In this document: positions 54,237 through 63,503 of the stretch, piece after piece | How positions within the stretch are numbered: position 1 is the stretch's first letter | Layout of the letters: each line of letters begins with the position of its first letter | From: Bacillota bacterium | GTDB lineage: Bacteria; Bacillota; Limnochordia; Limnochordales; ZCTH02-B6 | NCBI GenBank assembly: GCA_017577945.1 | Contig: PKQS01000009.1 | Coordinates: 186,001-250,000, forward strand | DNA: 64,000 nt | Direction: 5' to 3' | Position numbers and translations under genes: made by a program | The notes under the pieces: generated by a model | The model's database searches: none | What the model was told of the DNA's origin: nothing | The model's input: only the letters and a program-made list of their open reading frames with translations

Positions 54237-54261
54237 CGGGGCGAAGGCCGAGTTGTACAAT
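54233..54261 (+). promoter_or_regulatory. sigma-A promoter at the end of sigD
   Basis: TTGACG (54233-54238), a 17-base spacer and TACAAT (54256-54261). The -35 box contains the sigD stop codon TGA (54234-54236). It should express the two small genes that follow independently of the flagellar operon. Confidence 0.8.
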
Positions 54262-54323
54262 TTGCAAAAGATGGGAAAGACGAGGCGTGCGGCCTGCGGG
54301 CCGGCGCGAAAGGAGGCGGGGGC

Positions 54324-54605
54324 ATGAGCATCCATTTCCGGGACTTGCAGGTGTTGGTGCCGCGCGCCGATGAAATCGCGCGCACGCTGCCCGCCGCCCA
54401 GTGGCAGGAGGCGCACCAGCAGGCGCTGGCGGCGGCCGCCCAAGCCGAGGCGGAACGGCAGCGCCGCCGCATCGTCCGGGCGCGGGCGTCGGAAGGCAGC
54501 GCCCGCGCGATGGGGCAGTGGACTGTCCGAGCTTCCCAGGCCCGGGATACGGCTCCTTCCGCGCAGCCCGACGGCCGGGGCCGCCGCGTCGACGTGCGAG
54601 TGTGA
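54324..54605 (+). CDS. conserved hypothetical protein of the sigD-swrB region
   Basis: A 93-residue protein with no membrane segment: VLVPRADEIART near the N-terminus, a Gln/Ala/Arg-rich helix and the ending GRGRRVDVRV. Short proteins with this pattern occur after sigD in several Clostridia; no function is known to me. ATG 54324 follows a good AAAGGAGGCGG site and a clear promoter, which supports it as a real gene. Confidence 0.65.
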   Translation: MSIHFRDLQVLVPRADEIARTLPAAQWQEAHQQALAAAAQAEAERQRRRIVRARASEGSARAMGQWTVRASQARDTAPSAQPDGRGRRVDVRV

Positions 54606-54614
54606 CGCAGCGCG

Positions 54615-55085
54615 ATGGCTGCTCTGGCGCTGGCGGTGTCGTTTATCGCTCTCGTTCTCTCCATCGTGAGCCTCAGCGCTTACGTATCCCTGCGGCGCCG
54701 GTTGCGGCGTCCCTCCGCTTTCTCGCCTTTTTCCGACGAGCTGCTGACGCGCGACGCCTGGCTGGAGGAAATCGAAGAGCGAGGGCAGGCGGTGCTGGCT
54801 CGCATCGCGGAGGCGGAGCAGCGCCTCAAAGCGGCCCAGGCGGCGGGCGCGCCCGCGCCGGAAGGCGGCCTGGCCGCTGTGTTGCGGCGCGACGAAGCGC
54901 GTCCCCGGCCGAAAGCGGCTGAAGGCACCGGAAGCCGCCTGGAGCAGGCGGCGGTGCGCGAGCAGGTTCTGCGGCTCGCGGCCCAAGGCCTGGATGTGAC
55001 GGCCATCGCGCAGAAGTTGCAGCTGGGCCGCGGGGAGGTGGAGCTGTTCCTCGGGCTGGCGGCCCGCGAGAATCCCGGCAAATGA
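54615..55085 (+). CDS. SwrB/YlxL-like membrane protein (DUF6115-type)
   Basis: A 156-residue protein: one N-terminal membrane anchor (about 3-25), a charged linker and a C-terminal helix-turn-helix-like motif (GLDVTAIAQKLQLGRGEVEL). Position between sigD and rpsB and this architecture are those of B. subtilis SwrB (YlxL), which promotes flagellar type III export and sigma-D activity. Sequence identity outside the C-terminal motif is low, so I give no symbol. Confidence 0.75.
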   Translation: MAALALAVSFIALVLSIVSLSAYVSLRRRLRRPSAFSPFSDELLTRDAWLEEIEERGQAVLARIAEAEQRLKAAQAAGAPAPEGGLAAVLRRDEARPRPKAAEGTGSRLEQAAVREQVLRLAAQGLDVTAIAQKLQLGRGEVELFLGLAARENPGK

Positions 55086-55088
55086 TGG

Positions 55089-55118
55089 TTGAAGCCCGAA
55101 AATGGGCTATGCTATACT
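55089..55118 (+). promoter_or_regulatory. sigma-A promoter of rpsB-tsf
   Basis: TTGAAG (55089-55094), an 18-base spacer and TATACT (55113-55118) with an upstream TGC, an extended -10. It leads into a leader of about 110 bases before rpsB. Such leaders often carry the S2 feedback site, but I cannot fold one with confidence. Confidence 0.8.
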
Positions 55119-55233
55119 AGCCAAGGTGCCATCACGCACGCACGCCGACCTGCAGGCGGGTGCCGGCCGCGCGCCGGTTGCCTGGGGAATGACGCGTGCG
55201 GAGGAAAAAACCAGCGAGAAAGGGGGTGTGCGC

Positions 55234-55992
55234 ATGGCCGTCGTAAGCATGAAGCAGCTGCTCGAAGCGGGCGTGCACTTCGGCCACCAGACGCGCCGCT
55301 GGAATCCCAAGATGGCTCCGTACATCTTCACGGAGCGCAACGGCATTTACATCATCGACCTGCAGAAAACCGTGCGCAAGATTGAAGAGGCGTACAAGTT
55401 CGTGAAGGAACTGGCGGCCTCGGGCGGCACGGTTCTGTTTGTCGGTACGAAGAAGCAAGCGCAGGCGGCGATCCGCGAAGAGGCCGAGCGCTGCGGCATG
55501 TATTACGTCAACGAGCGCTGGCTCGGCGGCATGCTCACCAACTTCGAGACCATCAAGTCTCGCATCCGCCGCCTGAAGGAACTGGAACAGATGGAAGCAG
55601 ACGGTTCCTTCGACGTGCTGCCCAAGAAGGAAGTGATGCAGCTGCGCAACGAGCGCGAGAAGCTGCAGCGCTACCTGGGCGGCATCCGGGAGATGAAGCG
55701 GCTGCCTGACGCGGTGTTCATCGTTGACCCGCGCAAGGAGCGCATCGCCGTGCACGAAGCCCGCAAGCTGGGCATTCCCATCGTCGCGATCGTGGACACC
55801 AACTGCGATCCGGACGAGATCGATTACGTGATCCCCGGCAACGACGACGCCATCCGCGCCGTCCGGCTGCTGACGAGCAAGATCGCCGACGCGATAATTG
55901 AAGGCAGAGAAGGGCGCGAGCTGCCGGTTGAAGAGGAAGAACCGGAGGCGGAAGCGCCGCAGGACGAGGAAGCGGAACTGGTCGAGGTCTAA
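55234..55992 (+). CDS. rpsB: 30S ribosomal protein S2
   Basis: A 252-residue ribosomal protein with [20 protein letters not shown] and the C-terminal [17 protein letters not shown] 55234 follows AAGGGGGTG. It has an acidic tail ([20 protein letters not shown]) longer than that of E. coli. rpsB-tsf is the conserved pair. Confidence 0.97.
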   Translation: MAVVSMKQLLEAGVHFGHQTRRWNPKMAPYIFTERNGIYIIDLQKTVRKIEEAYKFVKELAASGGTVLFVGTKKQAQAAIREEAERCGMYYVNERWLGGMLTNFETIKSRIRRLKELEQMEADGSFDVLPKKEVMQLRNEREKLQRYLGGIREMKRLPDAVFIVDPRKERIAVHEARKLGIPIVAIVDTNCDPDEIDYVIPGNDDAIRAVRLLTSKIADAIIEGREGRELPVEEEEPEAEAPQDEEAELVEV

Positions 55993-56013
55993 CGCAAGGG
56001 GGCGCGGAATCTG

Positions 56014-56643
56014 ATGGCGCAGACGATAACGCCGCAAATGGTTAAGGAGTTGCGGGAGCGGACGCAGGCCGGCATGATGGACTGCAAGCGAGCCCTGGAG
56101 GCCACGGGCGGCGACATGGAGAAAGCCGTCGCCTGGCTGCGGGAGAAGGGCCTCGCTGCGGCGGCCAAGAAGGCCGGCCGCGTGGCCGTCGAGGGCGTGG
56201 TGGACGCGTACATCCACCCCGGCGGGCGCATCGGCGTCCTGATCGAAGTCAACTGCGAGACGGATTTCGTCGCGCGCAACGCGATTTTCCAACAGCTCGT
56301 GCGGGATCTGGCGATGCATATCGCCGCCGCCAAGCCGCTGTACGTCTCGCGTGAAGACGTGCCGGAGAGCGTGCTCGAGGAGGAGCGCCGCGTCTTGCGG
56401 GCCGCCGCCCTCAACGAGGGCAAGCCGGAGCACGTCGTCGACAAAATCGTCGCCGGGCGGCTGGAGAAGTTCTACGAAGAGACGTGCCTTCTCGAGCAGC
56501 CCTTCGTCAAGGATCCGGAGAAGAAGGTCCACGATCTCATCCAGGAGCATATCGCCACCCTCGGCGAAAACATCACCGTTCGCCGGTTCGTCCGGTTCGA
56601 ACGGGGCGAACACGCCGGCGGGCGAGCGGACCAAGAGGCGTGA
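56014..56643 (+). CDS. tsf: elongation factor Ts
   Basis: The nucleotide-exchange factor of EF-Tu. The 209-residue protein has the UBA-like N-terminus ([20 protein letters not shown]) and the core TDFVARN. It is the short form (about 200 residues), like that of Thermus, lacking the second core repeat of the 280-residue type. A strong terminator follows. Confidence 0.96.
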   Translation: MAQTITPQMVKELRERTQAGMMDCKRALEATGGDMEKAVAWLREKGLAAAAKKAGRVAVEGVVDAYIHPGGRIGVLIEVNCETDFVARNAIFQQLVRDLAMHIAAAKPLYVSREDVPESVLEEERRVLRAAALNEGKPEHVVDKIVAGRLEKFYEETCLLEQPFVKDPEKKVHDLIQEHIATLGENITVRRFVRFERGEHAGGRADQEA

Positions 56644-56652
56644 CGCAGGACA

Positions 56653-56694
56653 GGGGACCATGTCCGCCGGGGCGGACAGGTCCCCTTTCTTTTC
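56653..56694 (+). terminator. strong intrinsic terminator after tsf
   Basis: GGGGACC-A-TGTCCG (56653-56666) pairs with CGGACA-GGTCCCC (56073-based numbering avoided: right arm 56673-56685), 13 base pairs with one bulged A and a 6-base loop CCGGGG, followed by TTTCTTTTC. This is the clearest terminator in the window and separates rpsB-tsf from pyrH. Confidence 0.9.
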
Positions 56695-56708
56695 CTCTCA
56701 TCGATTTC

Positions 56709-56770
56709 CCACGGAGTCCTCGCCCCGTGGCGGGGATTTGTGCGCGCGGGCAAGGACTCTTCCCGCGCGC
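56709..56770 (+). promoter_or_regulatory. structured pyrH leader with alternative hairpins and a possible pseudoknot
   Basis: CCACGG (56709-56714) can pair with CCGTGG (56725-56730), or CCCCG (56723-56727) with CGGGG (56731-56735); the two exclude each other. A third hairpin GCGCGCGGG/CCCGCGCGC (56742-56750 with 56762-56770) has an 11-base loop whose AGGACTC (56753-56759) is complementary to GAGTCCT (56714-56720). No sigma-A promoter is evident between the tsf terminator and pyrH. Confidence 0.45.
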
Positions 56771-56779
56771 CGAGAATGA

Positions 56780-57532
<753 letters not shown>

Positions 57533-57535
57533 TCT

Positions 57536-58102
57536 ATGTCGGAACAAATACAAGCCATCCTGCGCGACGCCGAACAAAAGATGCAGCTGGCCGTGCAAGC
57601 CGCCCGCCGCGAGCTCGCCAGCATCCGCACCGGGCGAGCCAACCCCGCCTTGCTGGAGCGCATCACCGTCGACTACTACGGCACGCCCACGCCCATCAAC
57701 CAGGTGGCCTCCATCACGGCGCCGGAGCCGCGGCTCTTGGTCATTCAGCCTTGGGACAAGTCCGTCATCAAGAACATCGAAAAGGCCATCCTCGCCTCGG
57801 AGCTGGGCCTGACGCCCACCAGCGACGGCTCGGTCATCCGCATCCAGATCCCGCCCCTGACGGAGGAGCGGCGGCGCGACTTGGCGCGGCTGGCCCGCAA
57901 GGAAGCGGAAGAGAAGCGGGTCGCCGTTCGCAACGTGCGGCGCGACGCCAACGACGAGCTGAAGCGCCTGGAGAAAGAAGGCATTATCTCCGAGGACGAG
58001 TCGCGCCGGGCGCAGGCGGATGTGCAGCAGCTGACGGACAAGTATATTAAGGAGATCGACGAGCTGCTGGCCGCCAAGGAAAAGGAGATCCTGGAAGTTT
58101 GA
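57536..58102 (+). CDS. frr: ribosome recycling factor
   Basis: RRF splits the post-termination ribosome with EF-G. The 188-residue protein has [18 protein letters not shown] and [16 protein letters not shown], both characteristic. ATG 57536 follows GGGAGGG, 3 bases after pyrH. Confidence 0.97.
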   Translation: MSEQIQAILRDAEQKMQLAVQAARRELASIRTGRANPALLERITVDYYGTPTPINQVASITAPEPRLLVIQPWDKSVIKNIEKAILASELGLTPTSDGSVIRIQIPPLTEERRRDLARLARKEAEEKRVAVRNVRRDANDELKRLEKEGIISEDESRRAQADVQQLTDKYIKEIDELLAAKEKEILEV

Positions 58103-58332
58103 GCAGCCTACGCGACGCGTTGGCCTTGCCGCTGGGAGAGGCTCTCCGAAAGCTCTTGGCGGAGGGATGGCGCGTCCGCGTCGAGCCCTATGTACCGCCG
58201 TCGTCCGGCTGGTCCGCCGCTTCGTGGCGCGTCGCGCGCCAAACGCTGGATGCGGAGCGCGGCGTCGTGCTCGTCGTGGTACCTGAAATCGAGGGACGAG
58301 TCTCATGCAGCGAGGAGTTACCGAAACGATGA
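58099..58332 (+). CDS. small conserved hypothetical protein between frr and uppS
   Basis: A 77-residue product from TTG 58099, which overlaps the frr stop as TTGA. It reads [20 protein letters not shown] then [20 protein letters not shown], the helix-strand-strand pattern of small PASTA-like proteins encoded at this point in several Clostridia. Its end overlaps uppS. The conserved position and the coupled start argue it is real, but the function is unknown. Confidence 0.6.
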   Translation: MSSLRDALALPLGEALRKLLAEGWRVRVEPYVPPSSGWSAASWRVARQTLDAERGVVLVVVPEIEGRVSCSEELPKR

Positions 58333-59117
58333 ATATGCCGCCGCAGGCCAACGGCCGGGAGCCTGTCGCCGGCGGCGCGGCGTCGGCTGAGGAGCAGCTG
58401 CTGCAGCTCATCGACCGCAGCCGGCTGCCGGTCCACGTCGCGGTCATCATGGACGGCAACGGCCGTTGGGCGACGCGGCGGTTGCTGCCGCGCGTCGAAG
58501 GGCACCGCGCCGGCGTGCGGGCGCTGCGGGAGACGGTGGAGGCCTGCGTGGAGCTGGGCATTCCTTATCTGACCGTCTACGCCTTTTCGACGGAGAACTG
58601 GGAACGGCCGCAAGAAGAAGTCGGTTTCCTGATGGATCTGCTCGTGACGGTGGTGGACGAGGAGCTGCCGAAGCTGGAAGAGCACGGTGTGCGGCTGCGC
58701 ATCATCGGCGATCGGGCCAGGCTCCCGCAGCGGGTCAACGAGAAGCTGGACGAGGCCCTGGCCCGCGCGCCGAAAGAAGGCCGCCTCGATCTGTGCGTGG
58801 CGCTCAATTACGGAGGGCGGGCCGAGATCGTCCAGGCGGCCAAGCGCTTGGCCGCCGACGTGCTGCGCGGCGCGGCGCGGCTGGAAGACGTGGACGAGGC
58901 TCGCTTCGCGTCGTACCTGTACACGGCGGACGTGCCCGATCCCGACTTGATCATCCGGACCGGGGGAGAACACCGCATCTCCAACTTCCTGCTCTGGCAG
59001 GCGGCTTACGCCGAGCTGTGGATCACGCCGGTCTTCTGGCCCGACTTCGGGCGAGCTCACCTGTATAGCGCGATTATCGACTTCCAGCGGAGGCAGAGGC
59101 GGTTCGGCCGCGTGTAA
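58305..59117 (+). CDS. uppS: undecaprenyl diphosphate synthase (isoprenyl transferase)
   Basis: UppS makes the lipid carrier for peptidoglycan. The protein (270 residues from ATG 58305) has the catalytic aspartate D50 in VIMDGNGRWA, YAFSTENWERP, and the C-terminal LIIRTGGEHRISNFLLWQ. ATG 58329, which overlaps the stop of the preceding small gene as ATGA, is a second possible start. The N-terminal 40 residues are not conserved. Confidence 0.95.
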   Translation: MQRGVTETMNMPPQANGREPVAGGAASAEEQLLQLIDRSRLPVHVAVIMDGNGRWATRRLLPRVEGHRAGVRALRETVEACVELGIPYLTVYAFSTENWERPQEEVGFLMDLLVTVVDEELPKLEEHGVRLRIIGDRARLPQRVNEKLDEALARAPKEGRLDLCVALNYGGRAEIVQAAKRLAADVLRGAARLEDVDEARFASYLYTADVPDPDLIIRTGGEHRISNFLLWQAAYAELWITPVFWPDFGRAHLYSAIIDFQRRQRRFGRV

Positions 59118-59132
59118 GTAGGAGGCAGTTGC

Positions 59133-59936
59133 ATGCGCGCGCGAGTGCTGACGGCCGCCGTGGGCATTCCGATTTTCCTGGGAGCCGCCGCGGCCGGCGG
59201 CGTATGGTGGTTTCTGCTGGTCTGTTTTCTGATCATCGTTGGACTCTTTGAGTGGCAGCGGCTGGTGCGGGCCTGCTTTGACCTCTCCCTGCCGCTGGAT
59301 GCGCTGTTTGGCGGCGGTCTACTGGTGGCGCTGGCGGCGTACAATGCCGCAAGGGCGGATGCGGCGCCCGGGCTGGAGCTGGCGGCCGCGCTCTTCGCGA
59401 CGGCCGTGTACGCCGTGGCGCGTGAGGCGCTGTCGCCGCGCCGCCGGCCGTTCTTGGCGGCCGGGGCCGTGGTGCTGGGCGTCACCTACGTGGCCGGACT
59501 GCTGGCGCACTTGGTGCTGCTGCGCGGCAGCGGCGGCGACGGGCTGATGCGCACGCTGGTGGCCGTGTTCGGCACGTGGGCGACGGATATGGCTGCGTTT
59601 TTCGTCGGGCGCGCCCTGGGAGGACGCAAGCTCGTGCCCGCGCTGAGCCCGAACAAGACGGTCTCGGGCGCCGTCGGCGGCTGGGTGGCCGGCTTCGTCG
59701 GCGTGCTGCTGACGGCGGTCTTCGCGGCGTCGATGCCGCTGGGCCGCGCGCTGGTGCTGGCCGCGACGGTTCCGGTGGCGGCGCAGCTGGGCGACTTGCT
59801 GGAGTCGTCGTTCAAGCGCGAAGCCGGCGTGAAAGACAGCGGGCGGCTGCTGCCGGGGCACGGCGGCGTGCTGGACCGTTTCGACAGCCTGATGCTGGTG
59901 GCGCCGGCCGTTTACTACCTGACGCTGCGACCGTAA
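59133..59936 (+). CDS. cdsA: phosphatidate cytidylyltransferase
   Basis: CdsA makes CDP-diacylglycerol for phospholipid synthesis. The 267-residue membrane protein has about seven spans and the family signature SFKREAGVKDSGRLLPGHGG then LDRFDSL. ATG 59133 follows GGAGG. Standard position after uppS. Confidence 0.96.
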   Translation: MRARVLTAAVGIPIFLGAAAAGGVWWFLLVCFLIIVGLFEWQRLVRACFDLSLPLDALFGGGLLVALAAYNAARADAAPGLELAAALFATAVYAVAREALSPRRRPFLAAGAVVLGVTYVAGLLAHLVLLRGSGGDGLMRTLVAVFGTWATDMAAFFVGRALGGRKLVPALSPNKTVSGAVGGWVAGFVGVLLTAVFAASMPLGRALVLAATVPVAAQLGDLLESSFKREAGVKDSGRLLPGHGGVLDRFDSLMLVAPAVYYLTLRP

Positions 59937-59976
59937 CGACCCCGCCCGGGCGCCGCCGCGACGGGGGGCGGAGCCG

Positions 59977-61014
59977 ATGCGCCGCAGGCAGCGGGTGCTG
60001 CTGCAGACGCTGGCGGCCATCGCCGCGGCGGCCGCCGTGCTGGTGCTCGCGTGGTCATACGTGGCGCCTTTTTTGTTTGCTTTTTTGCTCGCGGCCGTCA
60101 TCGACCCGTACGTGGGTCGGCTGCGGGCGGCGACGGGCATGCGGCGCGGCGCCGCCGTGCTCCTGGTGCTGGCGGCTTTCTTGTCCCTCTGCCTGGGCGC
60201 CGTCGCTCTGGTCGTCGCCAACTTGATCTCGGAGCTCGAGCGGCTGCTGGCCCAGCTGCCCGCGTATGTCGGAGTGCTGGCCGAGCGTGCCGAGGCGCTG
60301 CGGCAGGCGGCCAGTCGGTTTTTCGCGGAGCTTCCGTCGCCGCTGGGCGACTTGCTCCGCTTCGACTCGGAGGCCGCGGCCCGCACCGCCACGGCCGTCG
60401 TTCGCAACGCGGTGGGAAGCCTGCGGGGGGCGCCCAGCGCGTTGTTTTTTCTGGGGGTCAGCGGCCTGGCTACGTACTTTATCAGCCGCGATCGGCACGT
60501 GTTGTGGGCCGCGGTGCTGCGAGCCGCGCCGGACCCGTGGCGAGCGCCGCTGGCGCGCATCCGGGACGAGGTCGTCGGCGGCGTGCTGGGCTTGCTGCGG
60601 GCGCAGTTCATCCTTGTAGGCGCCACGACGGGGCTGAGCGTGGCGGGGCTGGCGCTGGCCGGCGTGCCTTACCCGTGGCTGCTGGGGCTGGCGGCGGGCA
60701 TCCTCGATCTGGCGCCGATGGTGGGGCCAGGCGGCGTCTTGCTGCCGGCGGCGGCATGTTATGCGTTCTTAGGCGATCCGGCAGCGGCCCTCAAAGTCGC
60801 CGGACTGTGGATCGCCCTCACCTTGCTGAGGCAGCTCGCGGAGCCGTACGTGTTCGGTGCGCAGCTGGGGCTGCACCCGCTGACCGTGCTGGCCGCGGTG
60901 TACGTCGGGGTCCGGGCGGCGGGATTGGCGGGGTTTTTCATCGGGCCGCTGGCGCTGGTCCTCATCAAGGCGCTGCTGGTGGTCACCGTGCTGGGAGAGC
61001 GGCCGGGCACGTAG
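59977..61014 (+). CDS. AI-2E family transporter / YtvI-like membrane protein
   Basis: A 345-residue integral membrane protein of the AI-2E (TqsA/PerM/YtvI) superfamily: paired N-terminal spans (about 10-80), a cytoplasmic or extracytoplasmic middle region, then LLGLAAGILDLAPMVGPGG and LHPLTVLAAVYVG, which are family motifs. The substrate is unknown; in sporulating Bacillota the closest families include YtvI. It lies between cdsA and dxr, where the common order has none, so it appears to be an insertion. ATG 59977 follows GGGGGCGGAG. Confidence 0.85.
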   Translation: MRRRQRVLLQTLAAIAAAAAVLVLAWSYVAPFLFAFLLAAVIDPYVGRLRAATGMRRGAAVLLVLAAFLSLCLGAVALVVANLISELERLLAQLPAYVGVLAERAEALRQAASRFFAELPSPLGDLLRFDSEAAARTATAVVRNAVGSLRGAPSALFFLGVSGLATYFISRDRHVLWAAVLRAAPDPWRAPLARIRDEVVGGVLGLLRAQFILVGATTGLSVAGLALAGVPYPWLLGLAAGILDLAPMVGPGGVLLPAAACYAFLGDPAAALKVAGLWIALTLLRQLAEPYVFGAQLGLHPLTVLAAVYVGVRAAGLAGFFIGPLALVLIKALLVVTVLGERPGT

Positions 61015-61080
61015 CCGCGGGACCGCTCAGGGCGGCGACGTCCGGGCGCACGAGACAAGCTCGCCGCCAGGCCGGCGTTT

Positions 61081-61111
61081 TTGGACGCGCCGCGGACCAC
61101 TGTGGTATAAT
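61081..61111 (+). promoter_or_regulatory. sigma-A promoter of dxr (extended -10)
   Basis: TTGGAC (61081-61086), a 19-base spacer and perfect TATAAT (61106-61111) preceded by TGTGG, an extended -10 that can offset the long spacer. It lies 27 bases before dxr, so the AI-2E gene and dxr are in separate units. Confidence 0.75.
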
Positions 61112-61137
61112 ACGTCCAGCAACACGGGGGTGGCACT

Positions 61138-62340
61138 TTGAAACGCAAACACGTCGTCGTCGTCGGCGCGACGGGGTCTATCGGCCGGCAGACGCTGGAG
61201 ATCGTTCATCACTTTCCCGACGAGCTCATCGTCGTTGGATTGGCCGGCGGGCACCGCGCTGAGCCGATGGTCGACGTGGTGGCGTCCAGCGACGTGTTGC
61301 GGCGGTCGGTGCGCCGCATCGTCATGGCGGACGACGAAGCCGCCGCGCAGGTGAAGGACGGCCTTGCCGTCCGGGGACTACTGGGCGGCGACGGCGAGGG
61401 GCCGGCCGTGTACGGTGGGCGCGACGCGCTCATCGACATGGTGTCGGCCGAAGACGTCGATCTGGTCGTCATGGCCATGGTCGGCGCGGAAGCTCTCGTG
61501 CCGACGCTGGCCGCCCTGGAGGCGGGCAAGGACGTGGCGCTGGCGACCAAAGAAGTGCTGGTCGCCGGCGGCCAACTGGTGACGGCGGCGGCGCAACGCA
61601 GCGGCGCCCGGCTGCTGCCGGTGGACAGCGAGCACAGCGCGATCTTCCAGTGCCTGCAGGGAGAATCCCGGCAGGCCGTGGAACGTTTGCTGCTGACCGC
61701 CTCGGGCGGTCCATTTCGTTCCGTGCCGAAAGAGGAGCTTGCCCGCGTTACGCCGGAGGAGGCCCTGCGGCATCCGACGTGGCGCATGGGCCCCAAGGTG
61801 ACCATCGACTCGGCGACCCTGATGAACAAGGGGCTGGAGGTCATCGAAGCCCGCTGGCTGTTCGACGTTCCGATCGACCGCATCGACGTGGTGGTGCACC
61901 CGCAGAGCATCGTGCACTCGTGCGTCGAGCTGGTGGACGGTTCGATCCTGGCCCACTTGGGGCCGACGGACATGCGCATTCCGATCCAGTACGCCCTGCT
62001 GTACCCGCGGCGCATGCCGTCGCCGGTGCGGCGGCTGTCGCTGGCCGACGTGGGGCAGCTGACCTTTGAGCTGCCCGACCGCGAGCGGTTTCCAGCGCTG
62101 GAGCTGGCTTACGAGGCGGCGCGGCAGGGCGGCACGATGCCGGCGGTGCTGAACGCGGCCAACGAGGTGGCCGTGCAGCTCTTCTTGCAGCGGCGCATCG
62201 GCTTCCTCGACATCCCCCGCCTTGTGGAGCGCGCGATGGCCGATCACGAGCCGCAGGCGGCAACGCTGGAGAACGTGTTGGCGGCCGACCGCTGGGCCCG
62301 CAACGTCGTGAGCGGCTTTCGCCCGGCCGCCGTCGTGTGA
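61138..62340 (+). CDS. dxr: 1-deoxy-D-xylulose 5-phosphate reductoisomerase
   Basis: Dxr makes 2-C-methyl-D-erythritol 4-phosphate, the committed step of the MEP isoprenoid pathway, feeding UppS. The 400-residue protein has the NADPH motif GATGSIGRQTLE, the active-site VDSEHSAIFQ and KVTIDSATLMNKGLE. TTG 61138 follows GGGGGTGG. Confidence 0.97.
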   Translation: MKRKHVVVVGATGSIGRQTLEIVHHFPDELIVVGLAGGHRAEPMVDVVASSDVLRRSVRRIVMADDEAAAQVKDGLAVRGLLGGDGEGPAVYGGRDALIDMVSAEDVDLVVMAMVGAEALVPTLAALEAGKDVALATKEVLVAGGQLVTAAAQRSGARLLPVDSEHSAIFQCLQGESRQAVERLLLTASGGPFRSVPKEELARVTPEEALRHPTWRMGPKVTIDSATLMNKGLEVIEARWLFDVPIDRIDVVVHPQSIVHSCVELVDGSILAHLGPTDMRIPIQYALLYPRRMPSPVRRLSLADVGQLTFELPDRERFPALELAYEAARQGGTMPAVLNAANEVAVQLFLQRRIGFLDIPRLVERAMADHEPQAATLENVLAADRWARNVVSGFRPAAVV

Positions 62341-62354
62341 CGAAGGGGGCAGAG

Positions 62355-63449
62355 ATGGTGAGCCCGCTGGCGCTGTGGGACCTGTTGACCACGTGGATTT
62401 TGCCGTTCGTCGTCGTGTTCGGCACCATCGTCTTGGTGCACGAGGCCGGCCACTACCTGGTCGCGCGCCGCGTCGGCATCAAGGTGTACGAGTTTGCGAT
62501 CGGCTTCGGCAAGGCGCTGGTGCAGTGGAAGCGCGGCGAGACCGTGTACTCCGTCCGGCTCTTGCCGCTGGGCGGGTTCGTGAAGCTGGCCGGCATGGAC
62601 GCGGCGGTCGATCCCGAGGAGGAGGTCCCGGAGGACGACGAGCGGTCGTTCCTGAGGAAGACTGTAGCCCAGCGGATGGCCACCATCGCGGCGGGGCCGG
62701 TGGCCAATTTCTTGCTGGCGTTCGTTCTCTTGTTTTTCTTCCACTGGGCCATCGCGGTGCCTTTCGCCGTCAGCGACGTGTTGCCCGGAAGCCCGGCCGC
62801 GCTGGCCGGTATCCGGGCCGGCGATGTCATCATGGCGGTGGAAGGGCAGCGAGTCTCCAATTTGGCTGAGCTGAGCGCGGCGTTGCAGCGGTATCCGAAC
62901 CAGACCGTCACCATCGAGATCGAGCGGGACGGGCGGCGGCTGGAGCTCCCCGTCGAGGCGCGGTACGACGAGGCCAGTGGGCGGGTGCTTATCGGCGTCA
63001 CCGTCATGGCGGGCGGTATGGCCGGCAAAGAGCGGCTGCCCTTCGGCCAAGCCGTTGGCCAGGCGGCTGCAGATACGGTGCGGTGGACGTCGGAGCTCGT
63101 GGCCTGGCTGGGCCGCATCGTCACGGGCCAGACTTCCGGCGCGGAGCTGCGCGACAGCTTGTCGGGGCCCATCGGCATTTTCCGCACGGTGGGCGAGTCG
63201 GCGCGGCTGGGAATCGGCTACTTGCTGCTCCTCGCCGCCGTGCTCAACATCAACCTGGGCTTGATCAACTTGTTGCCCGTGCCGGTGCTGGACGGCGGAT
63301 GGCTGCTGTTCTTGGCCATTGAGGCGGTGCTCGGCAAGCCGCTGAAGCCCGAGTACCAGGGCGTGGCCCAGTTCGTGGGCTTGACGCTGCTGCTGGCGCT
63401 GATGGCTTTCGTGTTCTACCTGGATTTGTCTCGCTTGTTCGGTGTCTGA
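62355..63449 (+). CDS. rseP: site-2 protease RseP/RasP
   Basis: An intramembrane zinc metalloprotease that cleaves anti-sigma factors and remnant signal peptides. The 364-residue protein has HEAGH (H29, E30, H33), one PDZ domain (about 140-220) and the C-terminal NLLPVPVLDGG with the zinc aspartate. ATG 62355 follows AAGGGGGC by 5 bases and is preferred to GTG 62337, which overlaps the dxr stop. Confidence 0.95.
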   Translation: MVSPLALWDLLTTWILPFVVVFGTIVLVHEAGHYLVARRVGIKVYEFAIGFGKALVQWKRGETVYSVRLLPLGGFVKLAGMDAAVDPEEEVPEDDERSFLRKTVAQRMATIAAGPVANFLLAFVLLFFFHWAIAVPFAVSDVLPGSPAALAGIRAGDVIMAVEGQRVSNLAELSAALQRYPNQTVTIEIERDGRRLELPVEARYDEASGRVLIGVTVMAGGMAGKERLPFGQAVGQAAADTVRWTSELVAWLGRIVTGQTSGAELRDSLSGPIGIFRTVGESARLGIGYLLLLAAVLNINLGLINLLPVPVLDGGWLLFLAIEAVLGKPLKPEYQGVAQFVGLTLLLALMAFVFYLDLSRLFGV

Positions 63450-63468
63450 GCGGGCGCGTCGCAGCGCC

Positions 63469-63488
63469 GAACGAAACGGATTTCGTTC
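63469..63488. repeat. 8-base inverted repeat upstream of proS
   Basis: GAACGAAA (63469-63476), CGGA, TTTCGTTC (63481-63488) is a perfect hairpin with a 4-base loop and no T run, so it is not a standard terminator. It could be an operator or an mRNA structure. Confidence 0.4.
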
Positions 63489-63503
63489 ATCGCCGGGGAA
63501 TAA

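Noticed and set aside
61121..61140. T-box-like GGGTGGCAC before dxr
   Set aside because: It is the ribosome site itself (GGGGGTGG); there is no specifier loop or terminator, and dxr is not an amino-acid gene.
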